Below, piece after piece: positions 8,543 through 16,466 of a stretch of 64,000 nucleotides of DNA (position 1 is the first letter of the stretch; every line of letters starts with the position of its first letter). Source of the stretch: Kutzneria chonburiensis (GTDB taxonomy: Bacteria; Actinomycetota; Actinomycetes; Mycobacteriales; Pseudonocardiaceae); NCBI RefSeq assembly GCF_028622115.1, contig NZ_CP097263.1, positions 7,254,001-7,318,000 of the forward strand. The letters run 5' to 3'. Position numbers and translations under genes: made by a program. The notes under the pieces were generated by a model. It worked only from the letters and a program-made list of their open reading frames with translations, did not search any database and was not told the origin of the DNA.

Positions 8543-8582
8543 CAACGGAAAGGGGCACCCGGACGGGTGCCCCTTTCCGTTG
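8543..8582 (+). terminator. Rho-independent-like terminator after the acyl-CoA dehydrogenase
   Basis: Perfect 18-bp inverted repeat with a GGAC loop, 11 bases after the stop codon. The inner arms read AAAGGGGCACCC / GGGTGCCCCTTT. There is no long T-run, as is common in high-GC actinobacteria. Confidence 0.85.
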
Positions 8583-8621
8583 TGTGAGACGGGAAAGACA
8601 TGGCGGCGGGGCGGCGGGCGG

Positions 8622-8969
8622 GTGGACACTCGGCTGGTGAACGCGCTGGTGTGGGTCATCGGGGTGCCGATCGTCCTCGCATTGCTGGGAGCGGCGTACA
8701 TCCGACGCAATCGCGACAAACCGTCGGGCGAGCCGGCGGTGCCGGTGCGGCGGCCGGCGGGCGGACGGACCGGGAGCTGTGGCCAGCAGACGGAGGTCTG
8801 GCACGTGGCCAGTTCGGACGTCGAGCCGTACTACATCGCCTACTGCGCCTGCGAATGGATGGGACCGGCCCGGGACGGCGCCGACCCGAAGGCGCAGGAG
8901 AAGGCGACGGCCGACGCGTACGGACACAGCGGCAACGTGGCCCCGAACGTGGTTCGGCCGCTGGGCTGA
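8622..8969 (+). CDS. Small membrane-anchored protein, function unknown
   Basis: About 115 aa. One N-terminal transmembrane segment (LVNALVWVIGVPIVLALLGA) is followed by a basic linker and a soluble domain with Cys residues (SCGQQ, YCACEWMG) and conserved-looking aromatic residues. GTG at 8622 is preferred because GGCGGGCGG precedes it; GTG at 8637 is possible. The longer frame starting at 8580 would begin inside the terminator hairpin. No family recognised; a metal- or nucleotide-binding fold is possible but unproven. Confidence 0.6.
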   Translation: MDTRLVNALVWVIGVPIVLALLGAAYIRRNRDKPSGEPAVPVRRPAGGRTGSCGQQTEVWHVASSDVEPYYIAYCACEWMGPARDGADPKAQEKATADAYGHSGNVAPNVVRPLG

Positions 8970-8994
8970 CGGCGTCACCAGCAACAATGGCGGC

Positions 8995-9906
8995 GTGAAC
9001 TACCAGGAGCTGATCGACGACGCGGTCGAGGCCGCCCGGACGCATCTCGGCCACGGCCGCGTCGCCGACTACATCCCGGCGTTGGCGTGTGCCGACCCGA
9101 ACGCGGTGGGTATGGCGTTGGCGACGGTCGACGGCGAGGTGTTCCAGTCTGGCGACGCCTCGGCGACGTTCTCGATCCAGAGCATCTCGAAGCTGTTCAC
9201 GTTGGCCTTGGTGCTGGCCGAGGGCGGCGAGTCGCTGTGGCGGCGGGTGGGCCGCGAGCCGTCCGGCAATCCGTTCAACTCGTTGGTGCAGCTGGAAACC
9301 GAGCACGGCATCCCGCGCAATCCGTTCATCAACGCGGGCGCGATCGTGGTGACCGACCGGCTGCTCACGTTGACCGGTGACGCGGCCGAGCAGGTGCGGC
9401 AGTTTCTTCGTGCCGAGTCTGAAAACCCTGCGCTGGCAACGAATGCGGAAATCGCCGCGTCGGAAGCCGAGCACGGGCACCGGAATGCGGCGCTGGCCCA
9501 CTTCATCGCCAGTCACGGCAACCTCGACAACGACGTGGATGCCGTGTTGGCCCAGTACTACGGGCACTGCGCGATCGAGGCCAGCTGCCGTGATCTCGCG
9601 CTGGCCGGGCGTTTCCTTGCGCGGCACGGGGTTCGGGCCGACGGCGTGCGGCTGCTGTCCCGCAGCGAGGCCAAGCAGATCAACGCCGTGATGCTGACCT
9701 GCGGCACCTACGACGCCGCCGGTGAGTTCGCGTACCGGGTGGGGCTGCCGGGTAAGAGCGGAGTCGGCGGTGGGGTGCTGGCGATCATCCCCGGCCGTGG
9801 CGCGGTCTGCGCGTGGAGCCCCGGGTTGGATCCGGCCGGCAACTCGGTGGCGGCCGTCGCCGCGCTGGACGCGTTCACCACGGGCAGCGGCCTTTCGGTG
9901 TTCTAG
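8995..9906 (+). CDS. glsA: Glutaminase A
   Basis: Hydrolyses L-glutamine to glutamate and ammonia; 303 aa with a serine-beta-lactamase-like fold. The catalytic Ser-x-x-Lys is in FSIQSISKLF. PSGNPFNS, NPFINAGAIVV, MLTCGTYDAAGEFAYRVGLPGKSGVGGG and IPGR are family signatures in the right order. The GTG start has AACAAT 6 bases before it and no ribosome site, so it may be leaderless. It is convergent with, and shares its stop CTAG with, the membrane protein at 9903-10586. Confidence 0.92.
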   Translation: MNYQELIDDAVEAARTHLGHGRVADYIPALACADPNAVGMALATVDGEVFQSGDASATFSIQSISKLFTLALVLAEGGESLWRRVGREPSGNPFNSLVQLETEHGIPRNPFINAGAIVVTDRLLTLTGDAAEQVRQFLRAESENPALATNAEIAASEAEHGHRNAALAHFIASHGNLDNDVDAVLAQYYGHCAIEASCRDLALAGRFLARHGVRADGVRLLSRSEAKQINAVMLTCGTYDAAGEFAYRVGLPGKSGVGGGVLAIIPGRGAVCAWSPGLDPAGNSVAAVAALDAFTTGSGLSVF

Positions 9907-10586
9907 TGCTGTTCGGGCTTGGCCGGCGGCTGGTAGGTGTCGGTCGGCGGCAGGTCGACCGGGACCTCGAAGCCCATCGGCGGCGTGTCCACGTCGACCT
10001 GGTAGACGATCGCCTCGTCCGCCGCCGGCTGTTGCGTGACGGCCAGCGGGGCCTCCGGCATCAGGCCCAGCAGCAGAACCGAGCCGAGCGCGCCGGTCAG
10101 CGCGGCCGCGACGAGCAGCCACATGCCCGTGCCCGCGGCGAAGGTGAACGTGGAGCCGGCGTTGGTGCCCATCGAGTCGATCAGATTGGTGACCGCGAAC
10201 CAGACGTAGCCGGCGATCATCGCCGTCGCCGCCGCGGCGGCCAGCCGGATCGTCGTCAGCCGTTGCAGCGGATTCCGACCGCGCAGCAGCAGGTTCGCCG
10301 TGTACAGCGCCAGCGCGCCGGCGATGATCACCGGCACGCCGAAGTAGTTGGTCCGGCTGCCCTCGCCGAAGGGCAGTCCGGTGGTGGGGTAGTTCGTGAC
10401 CCACGACGTCACCGTGAAGCTGTGCTCGAACGACGTCAGCCCGAGGTTCACCGACACGTTCAGCTCGTACAGGTCGGCGAATGTGCCACCGATCCCCAGC
10501 AGGCCGGCCAGCAGCAGCACGACACCGGCGACCAGCCGGCGGGACGGCAGCCGGACCACCGGCACGGACGGCGTCGGTTCACTCAT
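9903..10586 (-). CDS. Four-helix membrane protein, function unknown
   Basis: 227 aa. Hydrophobic segments lie at about residues 18-38, 80-100, 115-135 and 150-175, separated by an extracellular-looking loop (NVSVNLGLTSFEHSFTVTSWVTNY). The tail of about 50 residues is Pro-rich and acidic (DTPPMGFEVPVDLPPTDTYQPP). ATG at 10586 (MSEPTPSVPVV) is preferred; the frame extends upstream without ribosome-site support. I do not recognise a family. The stop overlaps that of glutaminase by four bases. Confidence 0.6.
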   Translation of the reverse strand: MSEPTPSVPVVRLPSRRLVAGVVLLLAGLLGIGGTFADLYELNVSVNLGLTSFEHSFTVTSWVTNYPTTGLPFGEGSRTNYFGVPVIIAGALALYTANLLLRGRNPLQRLTTIRLAAAAATAMIAGYVWFAVTNLIDSMGTNAGSTFTFAAGTGMWLLVAAALTGALGSVLLLGLMPEAPLAVTQQPAADEAIVYQVDVDTPPMGFEVPVDLPPTDTYQPPAKPEQH

Positions 10587-10629
10587 GGGCCGATTCTGCC
10601 CGAACTCGCCGCGTTCAGTAGCGCTGGAA

Positions 10630-10740
10630 ACATCCCCCACCACTCCCGGGGTGGCCGCCCCGAAGCCATCCTACCGCCGCGAGCCCGTTGTCGATCTTGC
10701 AATGGGGCTGCCTGTGGATAAGTAGTGGGGTGTGGACAGG
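10630..10740. repeat. Dispersed intergenic repeat, copy 2, with TGTGGATAA and TGTGGACAG boxes
   Basis: Shares with copy 1 (5922-6040) the ordered blocks TCCCCC-x-CC, GGGGTGG-x-GCCCC, CCATCCTACC, GATCTTG, GGGGCTG and TGTGGAYAA. Here the two boxes lie at 10713-10721 and 10731-10739, start to start 18 bp, the same spacing as the pair at 43662-43688. It lies between two minus-strand genes. Confidence 0.6.
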
Positions 10741-10772
10741 TGGGAATGGACTGGTCGGGAGGGGTGAGCGGG

Positions 10773-10804
10773 GCCGCCGACCCGGCGAATGCGGAGTCGG
10801 CGGC
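10773..10804 (-). terminator. Hairpin downstream of the MerR gene
   Basis: Perfect 9-bp arms GCCGCCGAC / GTCGGCGGC with a 14-base loop, 6 bases beyond the stop of the minus-strand MerR gene. Confidence 0.55.
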
Positions 10805-10810
10805 ACCGGG

Positions 10811-11755
10811 CTATCGGGCGGCGCGGGTGGCCTCGGTGAGCCAGTCGCGGGCCGGTTTGGGGCTGGGGTACTCGGCCCAGCCGTTGATGGTGCCGAGCAG
10901 ATTCCAGTAGCGCTCGGCCCGGTCGTCGCCGAAGGTGTCGTTCAGTCGGACGAGCCACGCGTCGAAGTCGGGGTCGGCGGGGCGGCCGAGGGCGGCGGCG
11001 ACGGAGGCGTTCATCTCGAGGACGATGCGGCGACCGGTGTCGGAGTCGGGGGTGAAGCCGGCGGCCATGGCTTCGGTGACCTTGGTAAGGGCCTGCTCCA
11101 TGGCGACGTGGTAGGCGTCGGACAGCGGGTTGGCGGTGCCGTCGGCGACCATCCGCGCGTTCTCCACGGCCATGGTGCGGATCTTGGCCCGGAAGCCGGG
11201 GTCCCGCACCAGCTCGACGAACTCGATCCACGCCTCTACCTGCGCGGGAGTGGGATCGTCGGGCAGCTCGGCCCGGACCCGCCGCATCCACGCGGCGTTC
11301 TCGGTGGCGGGCAGCCCCTCGTCCACCTCCCGCCAGAAGTCGTCGAGGATCGCCTGCCGCTCCTCCTCGGTCATCCTGGCCAACTCGTGCACCATCTCCA
11401 GCTCCCTAGGGCTCGACCCCCGCTTGGCCACGGCACGCAGCACGGACCGTCGCAGCCGCAACGTCCGGATCTGGACGTCGAGTGCCTCGGCGTGCTCCGC
11501 GGCCAACTCCGGAATGCTCACCTCACGGGAGAGCACCCGGTTCACGGTCGGCAGGTCGACACCGAGCTCACGCAGCGTGCGAACGAACTTGAGCCGTGTC
11601 AGCGCGTGGATGTCGTACATCCGGTAGCCGGCGTGGGTGCGTTCGGTCGGGGGCAGCAGCCCGGAGTCGGAGTAGAAGCGGATGGTCCGCACGGACAGGC
11701 CGGTCAGCCTGGCCAATTCCCCGATCCCGTACAACTCGTCCCCGTTCACGCCCAC
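10811..11755 (-). CDS. MerR-family transcriptional regulator
   Basis: 314 aa if started at GTG 11755, with GGTGGAG 11 bases upstream (GTG 11749 is also possible). The N-terminal winged helix-turn-helix is clear: GIGELARLTGLSVRTIRFYSDSGLLPPTERTHAGYR, then the MerR coiled-coil (about 75-120). The remaining 190 residues are helical and probably sense a ligand, in the manner of TipA-like multidrug regulators; I cannot name the ligand. No adjacent target gene is obvious, so it most likely controls its own promoter and perhaps genes elsewhere. Confidence 0.85.
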   Translation of the reverse strand: MGVNGDELYGIGELARLTGLSVRTIRFYSDSGLLPPTERTHAGYRMYDIHALTRLKFVRTLRELGVDLPTVNRVLSREVSIPELAAEHAEALDVQIRTLRLRRSVLRAVAKRGSSPRELEMVHELARMTEEERQAILDDFWREVDEGLPATENAAWMRRVRAELPDDPTPAQVEAWIEFVELVRDPGFRAKIRTMAVENARMVADGTANPLSDAYHVAMEQALTKVTEAMAAGFTPDSDTGRRIVLEMNASVAAALGRPADPDFDAWLVRLNDTFGDDRAERYWNLLGTINGWAEYPSPKPARDWLTEATRAAR

Positions 11756-11766
11756 AACGGTGAAGT

Positions 11767-11787
11767 CTCCACCTACTGGAGGGTCAA
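11767..11787 (-). promoter_or_regulatory. MerR-type promoter/operator of the MerR gene
   Basis: Reading on the minus strand, TTGACC is followed directly by the dyad CTCCA-gtagg-TGGAG. A -35 hexamer followed by a dyad inside the spacer is the classic architecture of MerR-activated promoters. It lies immediately upstream of the MerR start, implying autoregulation. Confidence 0.6.
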
Positions 11788-11876
11788 CGCATTTACGGCT
11801 AGGCTCGCCTCCGTGACTGCCGGGTCGGCCTTGAGCCATCAGCGGATCGGTTTCCCGGCCACGGTTTGACCGCCTC

Positions 11877-11941
11877 GCGGGCCCGTGGCCCGCCTCCACG
11901 CGCACTGATGTCCACAGAGGACAAGCGCGGTGGAGAGGAGG
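11877..11941 (+). promoter_or_regulatory. Structured 5' leader of the S1-domain gene
   Basis: Two foldable elements: a tight hairpin GCGGGCC-cgt-GGCCCGC (11877-11893), and arms CTCCACGCGC (11894-11903) and GCGCGGTGGAG (11925-11935) that pair with one bulge. The second arm runs into the Shine-Dalgarno stretch GGAGAGGAGG (11932-11941), so folding could limit ribosome access. Confidence 0.4.
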
Positions 11942-11951
11942 TGAGTAGCGA

Positions 11952-12164
11952 ATGTCCTGGAACGAATTCCTTGGCGCGCACGCGGTCGGTGACGTCGTCG
12001 ACGGCACGGTGAGCAAGGTGCTGCCGTTCGGCGCGTTCATCCGCGTCAGCGGCTTCGACGGCCTGCTGCCGCAGGTCAAGACCCTCAGCGACGGGCAGCC
12101 GGTGCGCGTGCGCATCCTGGCCATCGATGACGCGGGCCAGCGGTTCAGCCTGGAGATGGAGTAA
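11952..12164 (+). CDS. Single S1-domain RNA-binding protein
   Basis: 70-aa cytoplasmic protein consisting almost entirely of one S1 (OB-fold) domain: VGDVVDGTVSKVLPFGAFIRV, GFDGLLPQV, then GQPVRVRILAIDDAGQRFSLE, the typical strand pattern. It should bind single-stranded RNA. It has one of the strongest ribosome sites in the window and ends just before a terminator. Such stand-alone S1 proteins occur in actinobacteria; the target RNA is unknown. Confidence 0.8.
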   Translation: MSWNEFLGAHAVGDVVDGTVSKVLPFGAFIRVSGFDGLLPQVKTLSDGQPVRVRILAIDDAGQRFSLEME

Positions 12165-12171
12165 GGCAGGG

Positions 12172-12204
12172 CCGGCAGGGGCGGATTACGGCCGCCCCTG
12201 CCGG
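12172..12204. terminator. Bidirectional terminator between the S1 gene and bkdC
   Basis: Perfect 13-bp arms CCGGCAGGGGCGG / CCGCCCCTGCCGG with a 7-base loop. It begins 8 bases after the S1 stop and ends 6 bases before the bkdC stop on the other strand, so it can serve both. Confidence 0.85.
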
Positions 12205-12209
12205 TGTCC

Positions 12210-13526
12210 TCAGTAGGTGATCGCCACGGCCGGGTCGGCCAGCAGCGCGCCCACGTCGGCCAGGTACTGCGAGCCCTGCTGGCCGTCGACCACCCGGTGG
12301 TCGAAGCTCAACGCCAGCTGGCACACCTTGCGCGGCACGACCTGGCCGTCGACCACCCACGGCATGTCGCGGATGGCTCCGAAGGCCAGGATCGCCGACT
12401 CACCGGGGTTGATGATCGGCGTGCCGGTGTCCACGCCGAACACGCCGACGTTGGTGATGGTGATGGTGCCGTTCAGCATGTCCGCAGGCGTGGTCTTGCC
12501 GTCCCGCGCGGTCACGGTGAGCTGCTCCAACGCCTCGGCCAGACCACGCAACGACAGCTGATCGGCGTCACGGACCTTGGGAACGACCAGGCCCCGCGGC
12601 GTGGCGGCGGCGACGCCGAGGTGCACGTAGTCCTTGTAGACGATCTCGTTGGCGGCCTCGTCCCAGGTCGCGTTCACGTCCGGCGTGCGGCGCACGGCGA
12701 GGCACATGGCCTTGGCCGCGAACACGAGCGGGGTGAGCTTGACGCCGCGGAATTCGGCGCTGTCCTTGAGCTTGGCCCGCAGCTCCATCATCGGCGTCAC
12801 GTCGACGGTCAGGAACTCCGTGACATGCGGGGCCTTGAAGGCGCTCTCGACCATGGCCTGCGCGGTTGCCTTGCGCACGCCCTTGATCGGCACCCGGCGC
12901 TCGCCCCGCGAGGCGACGGCAACCGGGGCCGCCGCCGGCGCGACGGCCTGCTCCACGTCCTCACGGGTGATCACGCCACCGGGACCGCTCCCGGCCAAAC
13001 CGGCGAGGTCGATGCCGAGGTCCTTGGCCAGCTTGCGCACCGGCGGCTTGGCCAGCGGCACATAACCGCCGGCCGCAACGGGTTCGGGCTCGAGGACCGG
13101 CGGCGTCGGCACCACCGTCACCGGGGCAACGGCCGCCGAAACAGCGGCCGACGCGGGCACGGCCGCCGGGGCGCCGACCCGGGCCCGGCGCTTGGCGGTG
13201 ACCGCCTTGACGCCGTAGCCGACCAGGTTGGGCACCCGCTCCGGCTCGACCGAGCCGTTGACCGGCGCGGCCTCCCCGTTCGGATCCACGTCGATGACGA
13301 TGATCGGCGTGCCGACGTCGACCGTCTTGCCCGGCTCGGCCAGCAGCTCGGTCACCACGCCCGCGAACGGGCACGGCAGCTCGACCGCGGCCTTGGCCGT
13401 CTCGATCTCCACGATGATCTGGTTGACGGTGACCGTGTCGCCCGGCTTGACGTGCCAGGTGAGGATCTCCGCCTCGACCAGCCCCTCGCCCACGTCGGGC
13501 AGGGGGAAGTGCTTGAACTGCGGCAT
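12210..13526 (-). CDS. bkdC: Dihydrolipoamide acyltransferase E2 of branched-chain 2-oxo acid dehydrogenase
   Basis: E2 core of the oxo-acid dehydrogenase complex, 438 aa. Domains: one lipoyl domain (1-80; lipoyl Lys45 in EIETAKAAVEL, with Ala replacing the usual Asp of ETDKA), an Ala/Pro linker, the peripheral E1/E3-binding domain (VRKLAKDLGIDLAGLAG...ITREDVEQA) and the catalytic acyltransferase domain ending with DHRVVDG (409-415). It moves the acyl group from lipoyl-Lys to CoA. Third gene of the operon, 16 bases after bkdB; ATG at 13526 has GGGGGA upstream. No E3 gene is in the window. Confidence 0.9.
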   Translation of the reverse strand: MPQFKHFPLPDVGEGLVEAEILTWHVKPGDTVTVNQIIVEIETAKAAVELPCPFAGVVTELLAEPGKTVDVGTPIIVIDVDPNGEAAPVNGSVEPERVPNLVGYGVKAVTAKRRARVGAPAAVPASAAVSAAVAPVTVVPTPPVLEPEPVAAGGYVPLAKPPVRKLAKDLGIDLAGLAGSGPGGVITREDVEQAVAPAAAPVAVASRGERRVPIKGVRKATAQAMVESAFKAPHVTEFLTVDVTPMMELRAKLKDSAEFRGVKLTPLVFAAKAMCLAVRRTPDVNATWDEAANEIVYKDYVHLGVAAATPRGLVVPKVRDADQLSLRGLAEALEQLTVTARDGKTTPADMLNGTITITNVGVFGVDTGTPIINPGESAILAFGAIRDMPWVVDGQVVPRKVCQLALSFDHRVVDGQQGSQYLADVGALLADPAVAITY

Positions 13527-13542
13527 GGCTGCGAGATCCCCC

Positions 13543-14565
13543 TTACCAGGCGAGCGAGCGGTCGACGGCGGCCAGCACCCGGTCAAGGTCGGGCAGGAAG
13601 TTCTCCTCCAACTTGGCCGGCGGGTACGGGGTGTCGAAGCCGGTCACCCGGAGCACGGGCGCCTCCAGCGAGTAGAAGCACTCCTGCTGGACCTTGGCGG
13701 CGATCTCGCCGGCGATCGACGACTCGCTCGGCGCCTCGCTGACCACGATCAGCCGGCCGGTGCGCCGCACCGACTCGTAGACCGGGCCGAGGTCGAGCGG
13801 GGACAGCGAGCGCAGGTCGATGACCTCGAGGTCGAGACCGTCCTCGGCGCCGGCGGTCGCCGCGTCCATGCTGGTACGGACCATCGGCCCGTACGTCGCG
13901 ATGGTCGCGGTGGACCCCTTGCGCAGCACCCGCGAGCTGAACAGCGGCTGCGGGGCGACGGACAGGTCGAGCTCGGCCTTCTCGTGGTAGCGGCGCTTGG
14001 GCTCGAAGAACAGCACCGGGTCGTCGCACTCGATGGCCTGGCGCAGCATCCAGTACGCGTCGACCGGGTTGGAGCAGGCCACCACCTTCAGGCCGGCGGT
14101 GTGCGCGAAGTACGACTCCGGCGACTCGGAGTGGTGCTCGACCGCGCCGATACCGCCGCCGAAGGGCACCCGCACCACGATCGGCAGCTTGATCCGGCCC
14201 TGGGTCCGGTAGTGCAGCTTGGCCAGCTGGCTGACGATCTGGTCGAAGCCGGGGAAGATGAAGCCGTCGAACTGGATCTCGCAGATCGGCCGGTAGCCGC
14301 GGATGGCCAGGCCGATCGCGGTGCCGATGATGCCGGACTCGGACAGCGGCGTGTCCAGCACGCGCTGCTCGCCGAAGTCCTTCTGGAGGCCGTCGGTGAC
14401 GCGGAAGACGCCGCCGAGCTTGCCGACGTCCTCACCCATCACGATGACCTTGGGGTCGCGCTCCATCTCGGTGCGCAGGGCCTGGTTGAGGCCCTTGATC
14501 ATGGTGATCGTCTGCGGCTTGGCCGACGGCGTGTCGGTCGAGCGGTCCATGGTCGGCGCGGCCAT
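13543..14565 (-). CDS. bkdB: Branched-chain 2-oxo acid dehydrogenase E1 beta subunit
   Basis: 340 aa, the normal size for an E1 beta subunit. Recognisable blocks: VMGEDVGKLGGVFRVTDGL, LSESGIIGTAIGLAIRGYRP, EIQFDGFIFP, PFGGGIGAVEHHSESPE and VVSEAPSE. With BkdA it forms the alpha2beta2 thiamine-diphosphate decarboxylase that oxidises leucine-, isoleucine- and valine-derived oxo acids and supplies starters for branched fatty acids. Its ATG overlaps the bkdA stop by one base (TGATG). Confidence 0.9.
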   Translation of the reverse strand: MAAPTMDRSTDTPSAKPQTITMIKGLNQALRTEMERDPKVIVMGEDVGKLGGVFRVTDGLQKDFGEQRVLDTPLSESGIIGTAIGLAIRGYRPICEIQFDGFIFPGFDQIVSQLAKLHYRTQGRIKLPIVVRVPFGGGIGAVEHHSESPESYFAHTAGLKVVACSNPVDAYWMLRQAIECDDPVLFFEPKRRYHEKAELDLSVAPQPLFSSRVLRKGSTATIATYGPMVRTSMDAATAGAEDGLDLEVIDLRSLSPLDLGPVYESVRRTGRLIVVSEAPSESSIAGEIAAKVQQECFYSLEAPVLRVTGFDTPYPPAKLEENFLPDLDRVLAAVDRSLAW

Positions 14566-15761
14566 CAGTGCTCACCTCCGGCGAACCCGGCGAGGTAGGT
14601 CTCGTACTCGTTGCGCTGCGCCTCCAGCGTGGCGCTGGGCTCGGCGTAGACGTTGTCGAACATCCGGCCCGGCGGGGGCTCCGGCAAGTTGACGCAGTGC
14701 TCGCGCAGCACCGCCGCCAGCTCGTCGGCCTCGGCCTGCACGCCGTCGAAGAAGTCGTGGTCGGCGAAGCCGTTGCGGCTCAGGTGGGCCTTGACCCGTT
14801 CGATCGGGTCCTTCAGCTTCCACTCCTCGACCTCTTGGGACAGCCGGTAGCGGGTGGCGTCGTCGGAGGTGGTGTGCGAGTCCATCCGGTACGTGAAGGC
14901 CTCGATCAACACCGGGCCGTTGCCGTGCCGGCACTCGTCCAGCGCCCAGCGGGCGACCGCCAGCGTGGCCAGCACGTCGTTGCCGTCGACCCGGATGCCG
15001 GGGAAGCCGTAGCCGCGGGCCCGCTGGTACAGCGGGAGCCGGCTCTGCCGCTCGGTCGGCTCGGAGATGGCCCACTGGTTGTTCTGGCAGAAGAACACCA
15101 GCGGCGCGTCGTAGACCGAGGCCCACACGAAGGCCTCGTGCACGTCGCCCTGGCTGGTCGCGCCGTCACCGAAGAAGACCATGGTGGCTTCCCCGTTGTC
15201 GTCGCCGACCTTGCCGTCGAAACGCTGGCCCATGGCGTAGCCGGCCGCGTTCAGGCACTGGTTGCCGATGACGATCGTGTACGGGTGGAAACGCCGGTCC
15301 ACCGGGTCCCACGCGCCGTGGTCGACGCCGCGGAACATGCCGACGATCTCTTTCGGGTGCACGCCGCGGCACCAGGCCACGCCGTGCTCTCGGTAGCTGG
15401 GGAAGGCCATGTCGGTGGGCCGCAGCGCCCGGCCGGCGCCGATCTGCGCGGCCTCCTGGCCCAGCAGCGGCACCCACAGGCCCAGCTGGCCCTGGCGTTG
15501 CAGGGCGTTCGCCTCGCGGTCGGCGCGGCGGACCAGGACCATGTCCCGGTACAGGTCGCGCAGCTCGTCGGGCGTGATGTCGATGTGGAAGTCCGGGTGG
15601 TCGACGCGCTCACCCTCGGGGGTGAGCAGCTGGACCAGCTCCGGCCCGCCTTCGCTGGTGGCCCGCAAGCCGGCGATCACCTGCTCCGCCGTAGGGCTGG
15701 CCGCGGTGGCGGCTGGGGCTCCCGACGGCTGCGGTCGCGACCATCGTTCTGGGGACGACAT
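14565..15761 (-). CDS. bkdA: Branched-chain 2-oxo acid dehydrogenase E1 alpha subunit
   Basis: 398 aa. The thiamine-diphosphate motif GDGATSQGDVHEAF...FFCQNNQWAIS is complete, and YRMDSHTTSDDATRYR matches the phosphorylation-loop region of branched-chain rather than pyruvate E1 alpha. The start is ATG 15761 (MSSPERWSRP) preceded by GAGGAGAAGG; the longer frame to 15890 lacks support. First gene of bkdABC. The substrate is inferred from motif similarity; pyruvate dehydrogenase is the alternative. Confidence 0.9.
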   Translation of the reverse strand: MSSPERWSRPQPSGAPAATAASPTAEQVIAGLRATSEGGPELVQLLTPEGERVDHPDFHIDITPDELRDLYRDMVLVRRADREANALQRQGQLGLWVPLLGQEAAQIGAGRALRPTDMAFPSYREHGVAWCRGVHPKEIVGMFRGVDHGAWDPVDRRFHPYTIVIGNQCLNAAGYAMGQRFDGKVGDDNGEATMVFFGDGATSQGDVHEAFVWASVYDAPLVFFCQNNQWAISEPTERQSRLPLYQRARGYGFPGIRVDGNDVLATLAVARWALDECRHGNGPVLIEAFTYRMDSHTTSDDATRYRLSQEVEEWKLKDPIERVKAHLSRNGFADHDFFDGVQAEADELAAVLREHCVNLPEPPPGRMFDNVYAEPSATLEAQRNEYETYLAGFAGGEH

Positions 15762-16165
15762 TGCGCCTTCTCCTCGTCTACGACGCCGACCGGCCGCTTG
15801 TGGCGGACCGGATCCGGCTTCGTCGCCGGCCACCGCCGACCCGGTGGGGTGAGACGGTGGTCCGTCGACACTGACGGAACTCTCTCCCATCCTGACATGC
15901 GCTCACTCGAACCGGTGAGCGTCACCACACCAACGTCAACCAAGCGTGACCACCTACACCACTGTGAACTGCGGAAACACTGGACGCGACCAGGCTAACC
16001 GGCCCGGGTGCCGCAGTACCCGGCGACACCGGCCCAGTACTCGTCGCACACCGTGTCGGGCGGGCTCGCTATAGTGATCTTGGGGGAATCGTCGGGACCT
16101 GGGGAGGCAGCCGGCGAGTGCGAGGGGTGCAACCCGCGCAGCCAGACCTGCCGAAGGGCCCGCCA
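15762..16165. other. 404-base gene-free region between bkdA and the Cys-rich gene
   Basis: No convincing coding frame. It contains a palindrome upstream of bkdA (15901-15920) and a possible -10 hexamer TATAGT at 16070-16075 reading toward the plus-strand gene. Nothing resembling a tRNA or riboswitch was found. Confidence 0.5.
15901..15920 (-). promoter_or_regulatory. Candidate operator upstream of bkdA
   Basis: Perfect palindrome GCTCAC-tcgaaccg-GTGAGC, 140 bases before the bkdA start and in the only regulatory space of the operon. A binding site for a bkd regulator (Lrp/AsnC or TetR type) is plausible, but no regulator gene is adjacent. Confidence 0.35.
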
Positions 16166-16456
16166 ATGCCGATCATCACCAAGCTCACCCGTCTCATCGA
16201 CGGGAACGAGTACCCGTTCCAGAAGCGCGACTTCCCGACCACGCTGATCTCCGCCGTCACCGAGTGCGGCTGCCAGGTCGGCGAGCACAGCTACACCACG
16301 ATCGCGGTGACGCAGACCGACTCGGCCACGCTGGAGCGCCGCAAGTGCGTGTGCTCGGGCTGCCACGAGTGCGAGACCTACGAGGTGCGGGTCATGCCGC
16401 ACGGGCCGAGCACCGGCCGCCGCCACTCCGAGCCGATCGGCCGCTCCGCCTCCTAG
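16166..16456 (+). CDS. Cys-rich small protein, function unknown
   Basis: 96 aa. Six cysteines lie in the middle and C-terminal part (ECGCQVGEH, RRKCVCSGCHECETYEV), a spacing suited to binding one or two zinc ions; no signal peptide or membrane segment. The ATG at 16166 (MPIITKLTRLIDGNEYPFQKR) with GAAGGG upstream is preferred over GTG 16118. The stop TAG forms part of the -10-like TAGGAT in front of the next gene. I do not recognise the family. Confidence 0.6.
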   Translation: MPIITKLTRLIDGNEYPFQKRDFPTTLISAVTECGCQVGEHSYTTIAVTQTDSATLERRKCVCSGCHECETYEVRVMPHGPSTGRRHSEPIGRSAS

Positions 16457-16466
16457 GATCGGCCGG

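Noticed and set aside
15899-15922. GGTTCGAGT looks like a tRNA T-arm
   Set aside because: The loop is one base too long, and no acceptor or anticodon arm or CCA-compatible end is present; kept as a palindrome only.
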